A stretch of 64,000 nt of DNA. Origin: Nocardioides sp. YR527 (GTDB taxonomy: Bacteria; Actinomycetota; Actinomycetes; Propionibacteriales; Nocardioidaceae). Shown here piece by piece: positions 50,578 through 58,987 of the stretch. Numbering within the stretch: position 1 is the stretch's first letter; each line of letters starts with the position of its first letter. Under the pieces are notes generated by a model, which had not been told where the DNA came from, searched no databases, and saw nothing but the letters and a program-made list of their open reading frames with translations. The DNA lies in the NCBI RefSeq assembly GCF_900101045.1, contig NZ_FNFN01000002.1:1-64000 (forward strand). Direction: 5' to 3'. The position numbers and the translations under genes are program-made.

Positions 50578-51177
50578 GAGATTCCCTGGCTGCGCAAGCT
50601 GGTCACCTACCGCGACGAGGTCGTGCTCGAGGCCGGCCGCACTCCCGCCGTTCCCGCCCGGCGCGCCAGCGTCGCGGCCGTCATCAGCAACCCGTGGCTG
50701 GGCACCGGCCCGGAGCAGGACCTGAGCGAGGCGGTCGCGGAGATCGCGCCGACCCTCGCCCGCCTGCTGACCGACCGGCTCCTCGACTCCCTCGGCGGCG
50801 TCGACGCCGTCGAGGCGTTCGGCAAGGCCGCTCTGATCGGCTCCGCGGGCGAGATCGAGCACGGGGGCGCGCTGATCCACACGCCCTACTTCGGCAACCT
50901 GATGCGCGAGTTCCTCGGCGGCGAGTCGATCATCTGCTTCGCCGACACCCGTGCCGACGCCGGCCAGCCGCTCGTCGTCCCGCTGTGGCACAAGACCCAC
51001 GCGGCGACCCGCAGCCACTACCAGACCGTCGACGTACGCGTCTCCGACGCACCCCGCGCCGGCGAGATCGTCGTCGTCGCGGCCGCCTCCACCGGTCCCC
51101 GGCCGCACCCGCGGATCGGCGACCGCTCCACCGACCCCGCCATCACGTCCCTCACCCTGGAAGGTGCCCCGTCATGA
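50572..51177 (+). CDS. DUF1185 (amino acid synthesis-like) family protein, first copy
   Basis: 201 residues from ATG 50572; an in-frame ATG at 50542 would add ten residues. Neither has a Shine-Dalgarno sequence, so translation may be leaderless. One alpha/beta domain shared with the next gene: ASVAAVISNPWLGTG, GKAALIGSAGEIEHGGALIH and the C-terminal SHYQTVDVRVSDAPRAGEIV. The family is labelled amino acid synthesis, but no reaction is established to my knowledge. The stop overlaps the next start (ATGA). As a pair, the two could form a heterodimeric enzyme. Confidence 0.85.
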   Translation: MQEIPWLRKLVTYRDEVVLEAGRTPAVPARRASVAAVISNPWLGTGPEQDLSEAVAEIAPTLARLLTDRLLDSLGGVDAVEAFGKAALIGSAGEIEHGGALIHTPYFGNLMREFLGGESIICFADTRADAGQPLVVPLWHKTHAATRSHYQTVDVRVSDAPRAGEIVVVAAASTGPRPHPRIGDRSTDPAITSLTLEGAPS

Positions 51178-51725
51178 ACGTCCGCAAGATCGTCACCGTC
51201 GTCGAAGAGATCCGCTCCGAGGGCGGCCGGCCGGTGTCGCCGCCCGCGAAGGTGGCGATCGTCGCCGCCGTCATCGACAACCCGTGGGCCGGTCAGGGCT
51301 TCGTCGAGGACCTCGGCCCCGGCATCGACGAGAACGCCTCCGACCTCGGTGCACTGATCGCCCCGCTCGTGATCGAGGCACTCGAGGAGGAGCCCGAGGC
51401 GTACGGGAAGGCGGCGATCGTCGGCCTGGACGGCGAGATCGAGCACGGCTCGGCGCTGATCCACACGCTGAAGTTCGGCGACCACTTCCGCAAGGCGGCC
51501 AACGCGACGACGCTGCTCCCGGCCGTCGAGAAGCGCGGCCCCGCGGGCGTGCTGTTCGACATCCCGCTCAAGCACATCACCGACGCGACCATCCGCTCCC
51601 ACCACCAGACCGTCGAGGTCCGGATCCCCGACGCGCCTCACCCCGGCGAGATCGTCGTCGCGCTGGCCGCCGCCTCGCAGGGACGCCCGCAGCAGCGGCT
51701 CGCGGCGCTCTCGACCGAGCAGTGA
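51174..51725 (+). CDS. DUF1185 (amino acid synthesis-like) family protein, second copy
   Basis: 183 residues from ATG 51174, translationally coupled to the first copy. It keeps the family N-terminus (MNVRKIVTVVEEIRSEGGRP), AIVAAVIDNPWAGQGF, GKAAIVGLDGEIEHGSALIH and IRSHHQTVEVRIPDAPHPGEIV. Its start region fits family expectations better than the first copy's. Two tandem DUF1185 genes suggest a hetero-oligomer with one catalytic and one supporting subunit. Reaction unknown; isomerisation or hydrolysis of an amide intermediate would fit the locus. Confidence 0.87.
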   Translation: MNVRKIVTVVEEIRSEGGRPVSPPAKVAIVAAVIDNPWAGQGFVEDLGPGIDENASDLGALIAPLVIEALEEEPEAYGKAAIVGLDGEIEHGSALIHTLKFGDHFRKAANATTLLPAVEKRGPAGVLFDIPLKHITDATIRSHHQTVEVRIPDAPHPGEIVVALAAASQGRPQQRLAALSTEQ

Positions 51726-51735
51726 GCTGACGACC

Positions 51736-52467
51736 GTGGCCCGCCCCACCGTGGTCCTCCTGCACGGAGTCGGTCTCGACCGCTCCGTGTGGGAGCCGCT
51801 CACCGAGCTGATCGGCGGGCGGTACGACGTCGTCGCGCTGGACCTGCCGGGCCACGGCAGCCGGCCGCCGGTGTCCGCCGGCATCACCCTGAGCGACCTC
51901 GCCGACGGTGTCGCCGAGTCGATCCCGGCCGGCGCGCACGTGGTCGGGTTCTCCCTGGGCGCCCTCGTCGCCCAGCACCTCGCCGTGCACCGCCCCGGCC
52001 TGGTCCGCACGCTGACCTGCGTGAGCTCGGTCTGCGACCGCACCCCCGACGAGCGGACCGCGGTGCTCGCCCGGCTGCGGGTCGCCGAGGCCGCGCTCGC
52101 GGCCAGCTCGGAGGCCTCGATCTCGCGTTGGTACGACGGCACCGACGTCCCCGACGCGATCGTTGCCCACACCCGCGAGGTCCTGCTCGCCAACGACGAG
52201 GAGTCCTTCCTCGCCTGCTACCGGGTGTTCGCCACCGCGGACGCCGAGATCGCGCCCCACCTCGGTTCGATCGCGGTCCCGACGCTGGCCATCACCGGCG
52301 CCGAGGACCCCGGCTCGACACCGGAGATGTCGCGCCGGCTCGCGGCCGCGGTGCCGGGGGCATCGGCCGTCATCGTGCCCGGCGCCCGCCACATGCTTCC
52401 CGTCCAGGACCCGGCGGCCCTCGCCGCCCACCTGACCGCCTTCATCGGAGAGTCCGCCCATGTCTGA
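51736..52467 (+). CDS. Alpha/beta-hydrolase
   Basis: 243 residues from GTG 51736. Oxyanion-hole motif LLHGVGLDRSVW, nucleophile elbow GFSLGAL (Ser near residue 73), Asp in ITGAEDPGS and His in ARHMLP complete the catalytic triad. The sequence resembles 3-oxoadipate enol-lactonase-type hydrolases, and 2-(acetamidomethylene)succinate hydrolases are also of this fold. In a trigonelline-like pathway such an enzyme splits the formamidomethylene-succinate intermediate (inference). It overlaps the aldehyde dehydrogenase start by 8 bp. Confidence 0.88.
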   Translation: MARPTVVLLHGVGLDRSVWEPLTELIGGRYDVVALDLPGHGSRPPVSAGITLSDLADGVAESIPAGAHVVGFSLGALVAQHLAVHRPGLVRTLTCVSSVCDRTPDERTAVLARLRVAEAALAASSEASISRWYDGTDVPDAIVAHTREVLLANDEESFLACYRVFATADAEIAPHLGSIAVPTLAITGAEDPGSTPEMSRRLAAAVPGASAVIVPGARHMLPVQDPAALAAHLTAFIGESAHV

Positions 52468-53947
52468 GACCAAGCGCCATCACCACTTCATCGGCGGCGA
52501 GCACGTCGCCCCGAGCTCCGGCGAATACTTCCCCAGCATCAACCCCGCCACCCGCGGCGTGCTCTACGAGGCCGCGCGCGGCGGCGCCGAGGACATCGAC
52601 CGTGCGGTACGGGCCGCCCGCGCCGCCTTCGAGGACCCGGCCTGGCGCGACCTGAGCCAGACGAAGCGGGGCCACCTGCTGCGCCGGCTCGGCGACCTGA
52701 TCGGCGAGAACGCCGAGGAGCTCGCCCGGATGGAGTCGAGCGACAACGGCAAGCTCCTGCGCGAGATGCGCGGCCAGCTGGCCGGTCTGCCCGAGTATTA
52801 CTACTACTACGCCGGACTGGCCGACAAGATCCAGGGTTCGACCATCCCGACCTCGGACCGCCGCGTACTCAACTACACGACGCGCGAGCCGCTCGGCGTG
52901 GTCGGCGCGATCACCCCGTGGAACTCGCCGCTGACGCTCACCACGAGCAAGCTCGCCCCGGCGCTCAGCGTCGGCAACACCGTGGTGATCAAGCCGTCCG
53001 AGTACACCTCCGCCACCGTGCTGCGCCTCGCCGAGCTCGTGCTCGAGGCCGGCTTCCCGCCCGGTGCGGTCAACGTGGTCACCGGCTTCGGCGCCGAGGC
53101 CGGCCAGGCGCTGGTCGACCACCGCGACATCGCGAAGATCTCCTTCACCGGGAGCACCGCCACCGGTGCCCGGATCGCCGCCAACACCGCCAGCCGGTTC
53201 ATCGGGTCGACGCTGGAGCTGGGCGGCAAGTCCCCCAACATCGTCTTCGAGGACGCCAATGTCGCCAACGCTGCGATGGGCGTCGTGGCCGGGATCTTCG
53301 CCGCCGCTGGCCAGACCTGCATCGCCGGCAGCCGGGTCTTCGCCCACCGCTCCGTCTACGACGAGCTCCTCGAGCGCGTCACCGAGCGCGCGCGGACCAT
53401 CAAGATCGGCGACCCACTGGACGAGGCGACCGAGCTCGGCCCGCTCGCCTTCGAGGACCAGCGCGACAAGGTCGCCGGCTACGTCGACCTCGGCCGCTCC
53501 GAGGGCGCCAAGGTCCTGACCGGCGGCAACTCCACCGACGCCGGCCTCGGCGGCTTCTTCTACGAGCCGACCGTCCTGGTCGACGTCGACAATGACATGC
53601 GCGTCGTACGCGAGGAGATCTTCGGTCCGGTCGCCGCGATCATGCCGTTCGAGACCGAGGAGGAGGTCCTCCGGCTTGCCAACGACACCGAGTACGGCCT
53701 GGCCGCCGGCGTCTGGACCAGCAACCTCTCCCGGGCCCACCGGGTCGCCGACCGGCTCGAGGCCGGCACCATCTGGATCAACACCTACCGCGCGATGTCG
53801 CCGATGTCGCCGCGCCAGGGGTTCAAGAACAGCGGTGTCGGCATCGAGCACGGCACCGAGACCATCAAGGAGTACACCCGCCTCAAGAGCGTGTGGGTGA
53901 ACACCAGCGAGGACCCCGTCGCCGACCCGTTCGTGCTGCGGAGCTGA
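52460..53947 (+). CDS. NAD(P)-dependent aldehyde dehydrogenase
   Basis: 495 residues. Full ALDH superfamily set: ITPWNSPL, KPSEYTSAT, FTGSTATGARI, the general base Glu in LELGGKSPN, the nucleophile Cys in AAGQTCIAGSR and EIFGPVAAIMPF. It oxidises an aldehyde to the carboxylate. In this operon the expected substrate is the semialdehyde released by ring opening or its cyclic hemiacetal form. It is between the hydrolase and the tautomerase with almost no spacing. Confidence 0.93.
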   Translation: MSETKRHHHFIGGEHVAPSSGEYFPSINPATRGVLYEAARGGAEDIDRAVRAARAAFEDPAWRDLSQTKRGHLLRRLGDLIGENAEELARMESSDNGKLLREMRGQLAGLPEYYYYYAGLADKIQGSTIPTSDRRVLNYTTREPLGVVGAITPWNSPLTLTTSKLAPALSVGNTVVIKPSEYTSATVLRLAELVLEAGFPPGAVNVVTGFGAEAGQALVDHRDIAKISFTGSTATGARIAANTASRFIGSTLELGGKSPNIVFEDANVANAAMGVVAGIFAAAGQTCIAGSRVFAHRSVYDELLERVTERARTIKIGDPLDEATELGPLAFEDQRDKVAGYVDLGRSEGAKVLTGGNSTDAGLGGFFYEPTVLVDVDNDMRVVREEIFGPVAAIMPFETEEEVLRLANDTEYGLAAGVWTSNLSRAHRVADRLEAGTIWINTYRAMSPMSPRQGFKNSGVGIEHGTETIKEYTRLKSVWVNTSEDPVADPFVLRS

Positions 53948-53950
53948 ACG

Positions 53951-54172
53951 ATGCCCAACGTCGACATCACCCTGGGCGCCGGCCGCTCCCCCGAGCAGCT
54001 GCGCGACCTGATCCACGAGGTGCACGGCGCGGTCCTCCGCACCACCGGCACCCGCCCCGAGCACGTCCGCGTCGTCGTACGCGAGGTCCCGCGGTCGCTG
54101 TGGGCGACCGGCGACGCGACCCTCGCCGAGATGGACGCAACCACCACCACCGAGATGAAGGAGCCGTCATGA
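53951..54172 (+). CDS. 4-oxalocrotonate tautomerase-like protein
   Basis: 73 residues. Pro follows the initiator Met (MPNVDITLGAGRSPEQ), giving the N-terminal catalytic Pro of the tautomerase superfamily. Arg residues in the middle (HVRVVVREVP) match the substrate-binding positions. Small hexamers of this type shift keto-enol or enamine double bonds. It starts 3 bp after the dehydrogenase stop and overlaps the next gene (ATGA). Confidence 0.87.
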   Translation: MPNVDITLGAGRSPEQLRDLIHEVHGAVLRTTGTRPEHVRVVVREVPRSLWATGDATLAEMDATTTTEMKEPS

Positions 54173-55212
54173 GGTTCTCGTTGTTCGCACACATGGAGCG
54201 CTGGGACGAGCAGGTGACGCATCGCCAGCTGTTCGAGGACCTCACCGAGCTCACCCTGATGGCCGAGGCCGGTGGGTTCAGCACGGTGTGGATCGGCGAG
54301 CACCACGCCATGGAGTACACGATCTCCCCCAGCCCGATGCCGCTGCTGGCCTACCTGGCCGCGCGCACCTCGACCATCCGTCTCGGCGCGGGCACCATCA
54401 TCGCGCCGTTCTGGAACCCGCTCCGGGTCGCCGGCGAGTGTGCGCTCCTCGACGTGATCAGCAACGGCCGGATGGAGGTCGGGCTGGCGCGCGGGGCGTA
54501 CCAGATCGAGTTCGACCGGATGGCCGACGGGCTGGCCGCCTCCGACGGCGGCAAGCACCTGCGCGAGCTGGTCCCGGCGGTGCGCGAGCTGTGGCAGGGC
54601 GACTACGCCCACGACGGCGAGATCTGGCAGTTCCCGACCTCCACCAGCGTGCCGAAGCCGGTCCAGCAGCCGACCCCGCCGATGTGGATCGCCGCGCGGG
54701 ACCCGGCCTCCCACGACTTCGCCGTCGCCAACGGCTGCAACGTCATGGTCACTCCGCTGATGAAGGGAGACGAGGAGGTCGCGGCGCTCAAGGACAAGTT
54801 CGACACCGCGGTCGCCGACCACCCCGAGGTCGAGCGCCCCGACCTGATGGTGCTGCGCCACACCCACGTCCACTCGGCCGATGACCCCGAGGGCTGGCGC
54901 CCGGCCGCGGCCGGCATCTCCCGCTTCTACCGCACCTTCGACGCGTGGTTCGGCAACAAGACCACCCCCGTCAACGGCTTCCTCGAGCCCAGCCCCGAGT
55001 CGAAGTTCGAGAGCCGTCCCGAGTTCGAGCTCGAGTCGCTGCACCGCACCGCGATGATCGGCACTCCGGAGGAGGTCATCGAGCGCCTGCGGACGTACGA
55101 GGAGCTGGGCATCGACGAGTTCAGCTTCTGGATCGACAACAGCCTCTCCCACGAGGAGAAGCGCGCCTCCCTCGAGCTGTTCATCAAGGAGGTCGTGCCG
55201 GCCTTCGCCTAG
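54169..55212 (+). CDS. LLM-class flavin-dependent monooxygenase
   Basis: 347 residues with the TIM-barrel luciferase fold: N-terminal FSLFAHMERWDEQ, WIGEHHAMEY with conserved His pair, GAGTIIAPFWNPLRVAGECALLD (about residues 69-92), and RMEVGLARGAYQIEF. Such enzymes use reduced FMN from a separate reductase; the flavin reductase in the divergent operon is the likely partner. In trigonelline degradation a two-component enzyme of this class opens the pyridinium ring. Last gene of the operon; convergent with the next gene, 3 bp apart. Confidence 0.9.
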   Translation: MRFSLFAHMERWDEQVTHRQLFEDLTELTLMAEAGGFSTVWIGEHHAMEYTISPSPMPLLAYLAARTSTIRLGAGTIIAPFWNPLRVAGECALLDVISNGRMEVGLARGAYQIEFDRMADGLAASDGGKHLRELVPAVRELWQGDYAHDGEIWQFPTSTSVPKPVQQPTPPMWIAARDPASHDFAVANGCNVMVTPLMKGDEEVAALKDKFDTAVADHPEVERPDLMVLRHTHVHSADDPEGWRPAAAGISRFYRTFDAWFGNKTTPVNGFLEPSPESKFESRPEFELESLHRTAMIGTPEEVIERLRTYEELGIDEFSFWIDNSLSHEEKRASLELFIKEVVPAFA

Positions 55213-55215
55213 TCG

Positions 55216-56391
55216 TCAGCCGGCGTCGACGACCTCGAACCGGATCCCGGCAGCCTGCAGGCGCGCCAGGAGCGCATCGCCCATCGAGACCGCCGTGGTC
55301 ACCGACCCGGCGGTCTCGGGCAGCGTGTCGAAGGCCAGGCAGAGCGCCGACTCGGCGAGCATCTTCGCCGTCTCGGTGTAGCCGGGGTCGCCGCCGGAGA
55401 CCTTGGTGTGGATCTTCCGGCCGCCGGACTCGGCGACGAAGTCGACGGTGAACCACGACTTCTCCCGCCGGCCCTCGGAGGGGCCGGTGCCCTGCTTGAC
55501 CCGCTCGCCGAGCTTGGCCCGCAGCGGCGGCACCTGCATCGCGAGGGCGAGGGCGCCGACGCCCACCACGCCGCCGACGGCGAACCTCAGGGTCTTGGTC
55601 CCGGCGAAGTGCGAGTAGGTGAAAGCCGGTCCGTACGCCTCCAGGGCCCGCCCGGAGCGGGCGACGATGAACGGGTCGATCGTCGGGAGCGGCAGCAGCC
55701 AGTAGCCCAGCTCGCGGTCGCGGCCGAGCGACGGCTTCGCGGCTCGAGACCTACGCCCCACCGGCCGCTCCTCGATCGCCCGGCGCTCGCGCGAGGCCGC
55801 CGCCATCTCCCGGGGCCGCGACATCTGCCCCAGGGCCGAGTGGAAGGTGCCGCCGGAGAAGGTGGCGTTGGAGCGGACGACGCCCTTCATCGTCAGCGGC
55901 CCGCTGATCTCGCCGCCGGCGGCGAGCTCGCGCACCGTGTAGAAGGCGCCGAGGTCGTGCGGGATCGAGTCGAACCCGCAGGCGTGCACGATCCGGGCGC
56001 CGTTGGCGCGGGCGGTGGCGTCGTACTTCACGAACATCCGGTCGACGAACTCGGGTTCTCCGGTCAGGTCGACATAGTCGGTGCCGGCCTCGGCGCAGGC
56101 CTTGACCAGCGGCTCGCCGTACTCCAGGTAGGGCCCGACGGTGGTGATCACGACGCGAGCACGAGCCGCGAGCGCGGCCAGCGACGAGGAATCGTGCACA
56201 TCGGCCTGGAGGAGCTCGACGTCGGCGGAGCCGAGCGAGTCGCGGACGGCCTCGAGGCGCGACAGGGAGCGTCCCGCGAGCGCCCAGCGCAGTCCCTCGG
56301 GCGCGTGCTCGGCGAGATATCCGGCCACCAGACCGCCCGTGAATCCGGTCGCGCCGAACAGGACGATGTCGAGATCGCGGGAAGACGTCAT
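55216..56391 (-). CDS. Saccharopine dehydrogenase-like / trans-acting enoyl reductase family protein
   Basis: 391 residues. N-terminal Rossmann fold: DIVLFGATGFTGGLVAGYLAE with GxTGxTG, and VVITTVGPYLEYGEPLVKACAEAGTDYVDLTGE (about residues 80-112). The rest resembles Rv2449c/Rv2953-type proteins; Rv2953 is the trans-acting enoyl reductase of mycobacterial phenolic lipid synthesis. A role in reducing a lipid or polyketide double bond is possible but unproven. Monocistronic; promoter in the lower-GC gap 56392-56527 shared with the divergent regulator. Confidence 0.83.
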   Translation of the reverse strand: MTSSRDLDIVLFGATGFTGGLVAGYLAEHAPEGLRWALAGRSLSRLEAVRDSLGSADVELLQADVHDSSSLAALAARARVVITTVGPYLEYGEPLVKACAEAGTDYVDLTGEPEFVDRMFVKYDATARANGARIVHACGFDSIPHDLGAFYTVRELAAGGEISGPLTMKGVVRSNATFSGGTFHSALGQMSRPREMAAASRERRAIEERPVGRRSRAAKPSLGRDRELGYWLLPLPTIDPFIVARSGRALEAYGPAFTYSHFAGTKTLRFAVGGVVGVGALALAMQVPPLRAKLGERVKQGTGPSEGRREKSWFTVDFVAESGGRKIHTKVSGGDPGYTETAKMLAESALCLAFDTLPETAGSVTTAVSMGDALLARLQAAGIRFEVVDAG

Positions 56392-56527
56392 AACCGCTAC
56401 CTTTCCAGAAGCAACGAAATCCGAGACGGCACGGGTCTCTCAGTGATCAAATGTTGCATCAATAGGGATACTCTTGAGCGGTTTCTTTCGGCATCATCCC
56501 CAACAACGAGATGAGTGAGACGAGCCT

Positions 56528-57301
56528 GTGGGCGACGCGGTGATCAGCGTTCTGCTGGCCGACGGCCACGATGTCGTGCGTGTCGGCGTGCGTACGGTCC
56601 TGCTGCCCGAGCCCGATATCGAGGTCGTGGGTGAGGCCCGCACCGCCGCCGAGGCACGCATGCTGATCGCGACGCTCCGTCCCGACGTACTCATCATGGA
56701 CGCCCACCTGCCCGACGCCTCCGGCGTGGCGCTGTGCCGCGAGGCGCTGGCGATGAAGAGCGACATCCGCTGCATGATCCTGGCCAACGACGCCGACGAC
56801 GAGGTGATGAGCCAGGCGATCATGGCCGGTGCGGCCGGTTACGTGCTCAAGCAGATCGAGGCGACGAGCCTGGTCTCCGGCGTACGCCTGGTGGCCAGCG
56901 GACACACCCTCTTCGACCCCGAGGCGGCCGCCAAGGTGGTCCAGAACGTCGAGCAGCGCCGTCGGATGCACGAGGTGGTCGCCGACCTGACCCCGCAGCA
57001 GCGCCGGATCCTCGTGCTGCTCGCCGAGGGCATCTCCAACCGTCAGATCGCCGACCGCCTGGTGCTGGCGGAGAAGACCGTGAAGAACCACATCACCGGT
57101 CTGCTCGCCAAGCTCGGCGTCAGCCACCGCACCCAGGCCGCCCTGATGGCGAGCCAGCTGCTCGAGGAAGGCGTCGTGCCGCGGCCGGCTCCCCCGGCCG
57201 ACGACGTGCGGCAGGCCAAGGGACCCGCAACCAACGGTGGGCCGATGCCCCCGCATCCGCGCGGCCAGGCGCCCTCCCACACCCCCGGCCGATCCCGATA
57301 A
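56528..57301 (+). CDS. LuxR/NarL-type response regulator (DosR-like, atypical receiver)
   Basis: 257 residues from GTG 56528. Receiver domain (1-125) with the phospho-acceptor Asp in VLIMDAHLPD and the Lys in YVLKQIEA, but the acidic pair reads ADGH where DDH is usual, and the switch Thr/Ser is Asn (LANDADDE). The LuxR helix-turn-helix (about 150-215) is complete: LTPQQRRILVLLAEGISNRQIA. A Pro-rich tail follows. The order resembles mycobacterial DosR. No kinase gene is adjacent, so it is an orphan and may be poorly or differently phosphorylated. Confidence 0.9.
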   Translation: MGDAVISVLLADGHDVVRVGVRTVLLPEPDIEVVGEARTAAEARMLIATLRPDVLIMDAHLPDASGVALCREALAMKSDIRCMILANDADDEVMSQAIMAGAAGYVLKQIEATSLVSGVRLVASGHTLFDPEAAAKVVQNVEQRRRMHEVVADLTPQQRRILVLLAEGISNRQIADRLVLAEKTVKNHITGLLAKLGVSHRTQAALMASQLLEEGVVPRPAPPADDVRQAKGPATNGGPMPPHPRGQAPSHTPGRSR

Positions 57302-57332
57302 CCGTCGCGTCGATCCAGGTACCGTGGACGGC

Positions 57333-57599
57333 ATGTGCCGCAACATCCGCCCGCTCCACAACTTCGAGCCGCCCGCCACCAACGACGAGGTCGCCGCTGC
57401 CGCCCTGCAGTTCGTACGCAAGGTGAGCGGCACCACCAAGCCTTCGGCCGCCAACCAGGAGGCCTTCGACCACGCCGTCGCCGAGATCGCCCACATCACC
57501 CGGCATCTCCTCGACGATCTGGTCACCAACGCTCCCAAGAAGAACCGTGAGGTCGAGGCCGCGAAGCGCAAGGCTCGCGCCGAGGCGAGGTACGCCTGA
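57333..57599 (+). CDS. DUF2277 family protein
   Basis: 88 residues from ATG 57333. The highly conserved start MCRNIRPLHNFEPPATNDEV identifies DUF2277. Mostly helical, basic C-terminus (KKNREVEAAKRKARAEARYA). Function unknown; Cys2 and a central KVSG segment are invariant as far as I recall. Its stop overlaps the sirtuin start (TGATG), so they are co-translated. Confidence 0.9.
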   Translation: MCRNIRPLHNFEPPATNDEVAAAALQFVRKVSGTTKPSAANQEAFDHAVAEIAHITRHLLDDLVTNAPKKNREVEAAKRKARAEARYA

Positions 57600-58507
57600 T
57601 GCCCCTCGCCCCCGGGGCGATATCCGAGGATTCGTACGCAGCAGCCCTGGCTCTCCTCCAGGACCGGCGTCTCGTGGTGCTGACCGGGGCCGGCGTCTCG
57701 ACCGACTCGGGCATCCCCGACTACCGCAGCCCGGGAAGCCCGTCACGGCAGCCGATGACCTACCAGCAGTTCATCTCGGGACCGCAGGAGCGGCAGCGCT
57801 ACTGGGCGCGCAGCCACCTCGGCTGGCGGCGGATGGGCAGCGCGGTGCCGAACGCCGGCCATCGCGCCCTGGCCGCGATCGACCCCGAGCTGCTGATCAC
57901 CCAGAACGTCGACGGTCTGCACGAGCAAGCGGCACCGGAGCTGGCCCGGAGCGGCCGGATCGTGACGCTGCACGGCCACGTGAGCGACGTGATCTGTCTG
58001 TCCTGCCGCACGCTGAGCCCGCGCCGCGAACTCCAGGAGCGGATGGAGGCGCTCAACGCGGGTTGGGCCGAGGCGCACGCGGACGTGGAGAGCCGGCCGG
58101 ACGGTGACGTCGCGCTCGAGGAGACCCAGGACTTCGTCGTGCCCGACTGCGAGATCTGCGGCGGCATCCTCAAACCGGACGTCGTCTTCTTCGGCGAGAA
58201 CGTCCCCAAGGACCGGGTCGCCCGGTGCATGGCGGCGGTCGACGCGTTGGCGGGCCCGGGAAGTGTCGAGCTCCGCGGCGAGCGGCACGAGGGGGAGGGC
58301 GTGCTGCTCGTCGCGGGCTCGAGTCTGGCGGTGATGAGTGGCTATCGATTCGTGCGCCGGGCGGCGAAGGCCGGGATCCCGGTCGTCATCGTGAACCGCG
58401 GCGCCACCAGGGGCGATGGGGAGGCTACGTACAAGCTGGAGGTCGGGACCAGCGAGTTCCTCACCACCTTGGCACAGAGCAGATTCAGAGGCTCAGGCAG
58501 AGCGTGA
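57599..58507 (+). CDS. Sir2-family NAD-dependent protein deacetylase/deacylase
   Basis: 302 residues. NAD-binding GAGVSTDSGIPDYRSPGS, the catalytic TQNVDGLHEQA and the active His in TLHGHVSDV are all present. A zinc knuckle has CLSC and, after an insertion of about 50 residues, CEIC. Late motifs are GSSLAVMSGYRF and VIVNRGATRGD. Removes acyl groups from lysines using NAD. The 50-residue spacing inside the zinc module is longer than usual. Overlaps the convergent small gene by 15 bp. Confidence 0.92.
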   Translation: MPLAPGAISEDSYAAALALLQDRRLVVLTGAGVSTDSGIPDYRSPGSPSRQPMTYQQFISGPQERQRYWARSHLGWRRMGSAVPNAGHRALAAIDPELLITQNVDGLHEQAAPELARSGRIVTLHGHVSDVICLSCRTLSPRRELQERMEALNAGWAEAHADVESRPDGDVALEETQDFVVPDCEICGGILKPDVVFFGENVPKDRVARCMAAVDALAGPGSVELRGERHEGEGVLLVAGSSLAVMSGYRFVRRAAKAGIPVVIVNRGATRGDGEATYKLEVGTSEFLTTLAQSRFRGSGRA

Positions 58508-58759
58508 CTGCGGCAGGTCGGCCATCCGGCCGGCGGCCTCGTCGACGGAGAGTCTGGCACCGATGAAGAAGTGGTAGACCGGGCCTTCGTCGATCAGCAG
58601 CACCTTGGCGCTGTGGTAGTCGCCGCCGAGGTCGGTGAGCACGATCTCCTCGCCGCGCTCGAGGTGTCGGGTCAGGCCGGTGTCGGTGTGGTGGACGGCG
58701 ACTGGGCGGAACGTCTCATCCAGCTCGCGGCCGCGAGCGGGCAGATGAACGACCTCCAT
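58493..58759 (-). CDS. Small conserved hypothetical protein
   Basis: 88 residues from ATG 58759, chosen because GGAGGGGAG lies at ideal distance; an ATG at 58798 would add 13 residues. The body is a small beta-rich domain (GEEIVLTDLGGDYHSAKVLL, then GPVYHFFIGARLSVDEA). No family recognised. The next 228 bases to the dtxR gene (58760-58987) show no gene. Confidence 0.65.
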   Translation of the reverse strand: MEVVHLPARGRELDETFRPVAVHHTDTGLTRHLERGEEIVLTDLGGDYHSAKVLLIDEGPVYHFFIGARLSVDEAAGRMADLPQSRSA

Positions 58760-58987
58760 AGAGCTCTCCCCTCCGGAGACCCCCGCAAGTCTCGACATGA
58801 CAACTGCTGAAGGTCTCGCTCCAGCAGGTCTTGCACGTCAAACATAAGCATCTAGGACGTAATCGGTCCAGAGTCGTGTGCCAGATTCTGCTGACGTCGA
58901 GAGAATTTCACCCGCGGTTACAAAAGAGGGCGCAGCGTTGCCACTTCGAAGACGACTCGTGGAGCCGATCGGGGACGAATCTGCGGG

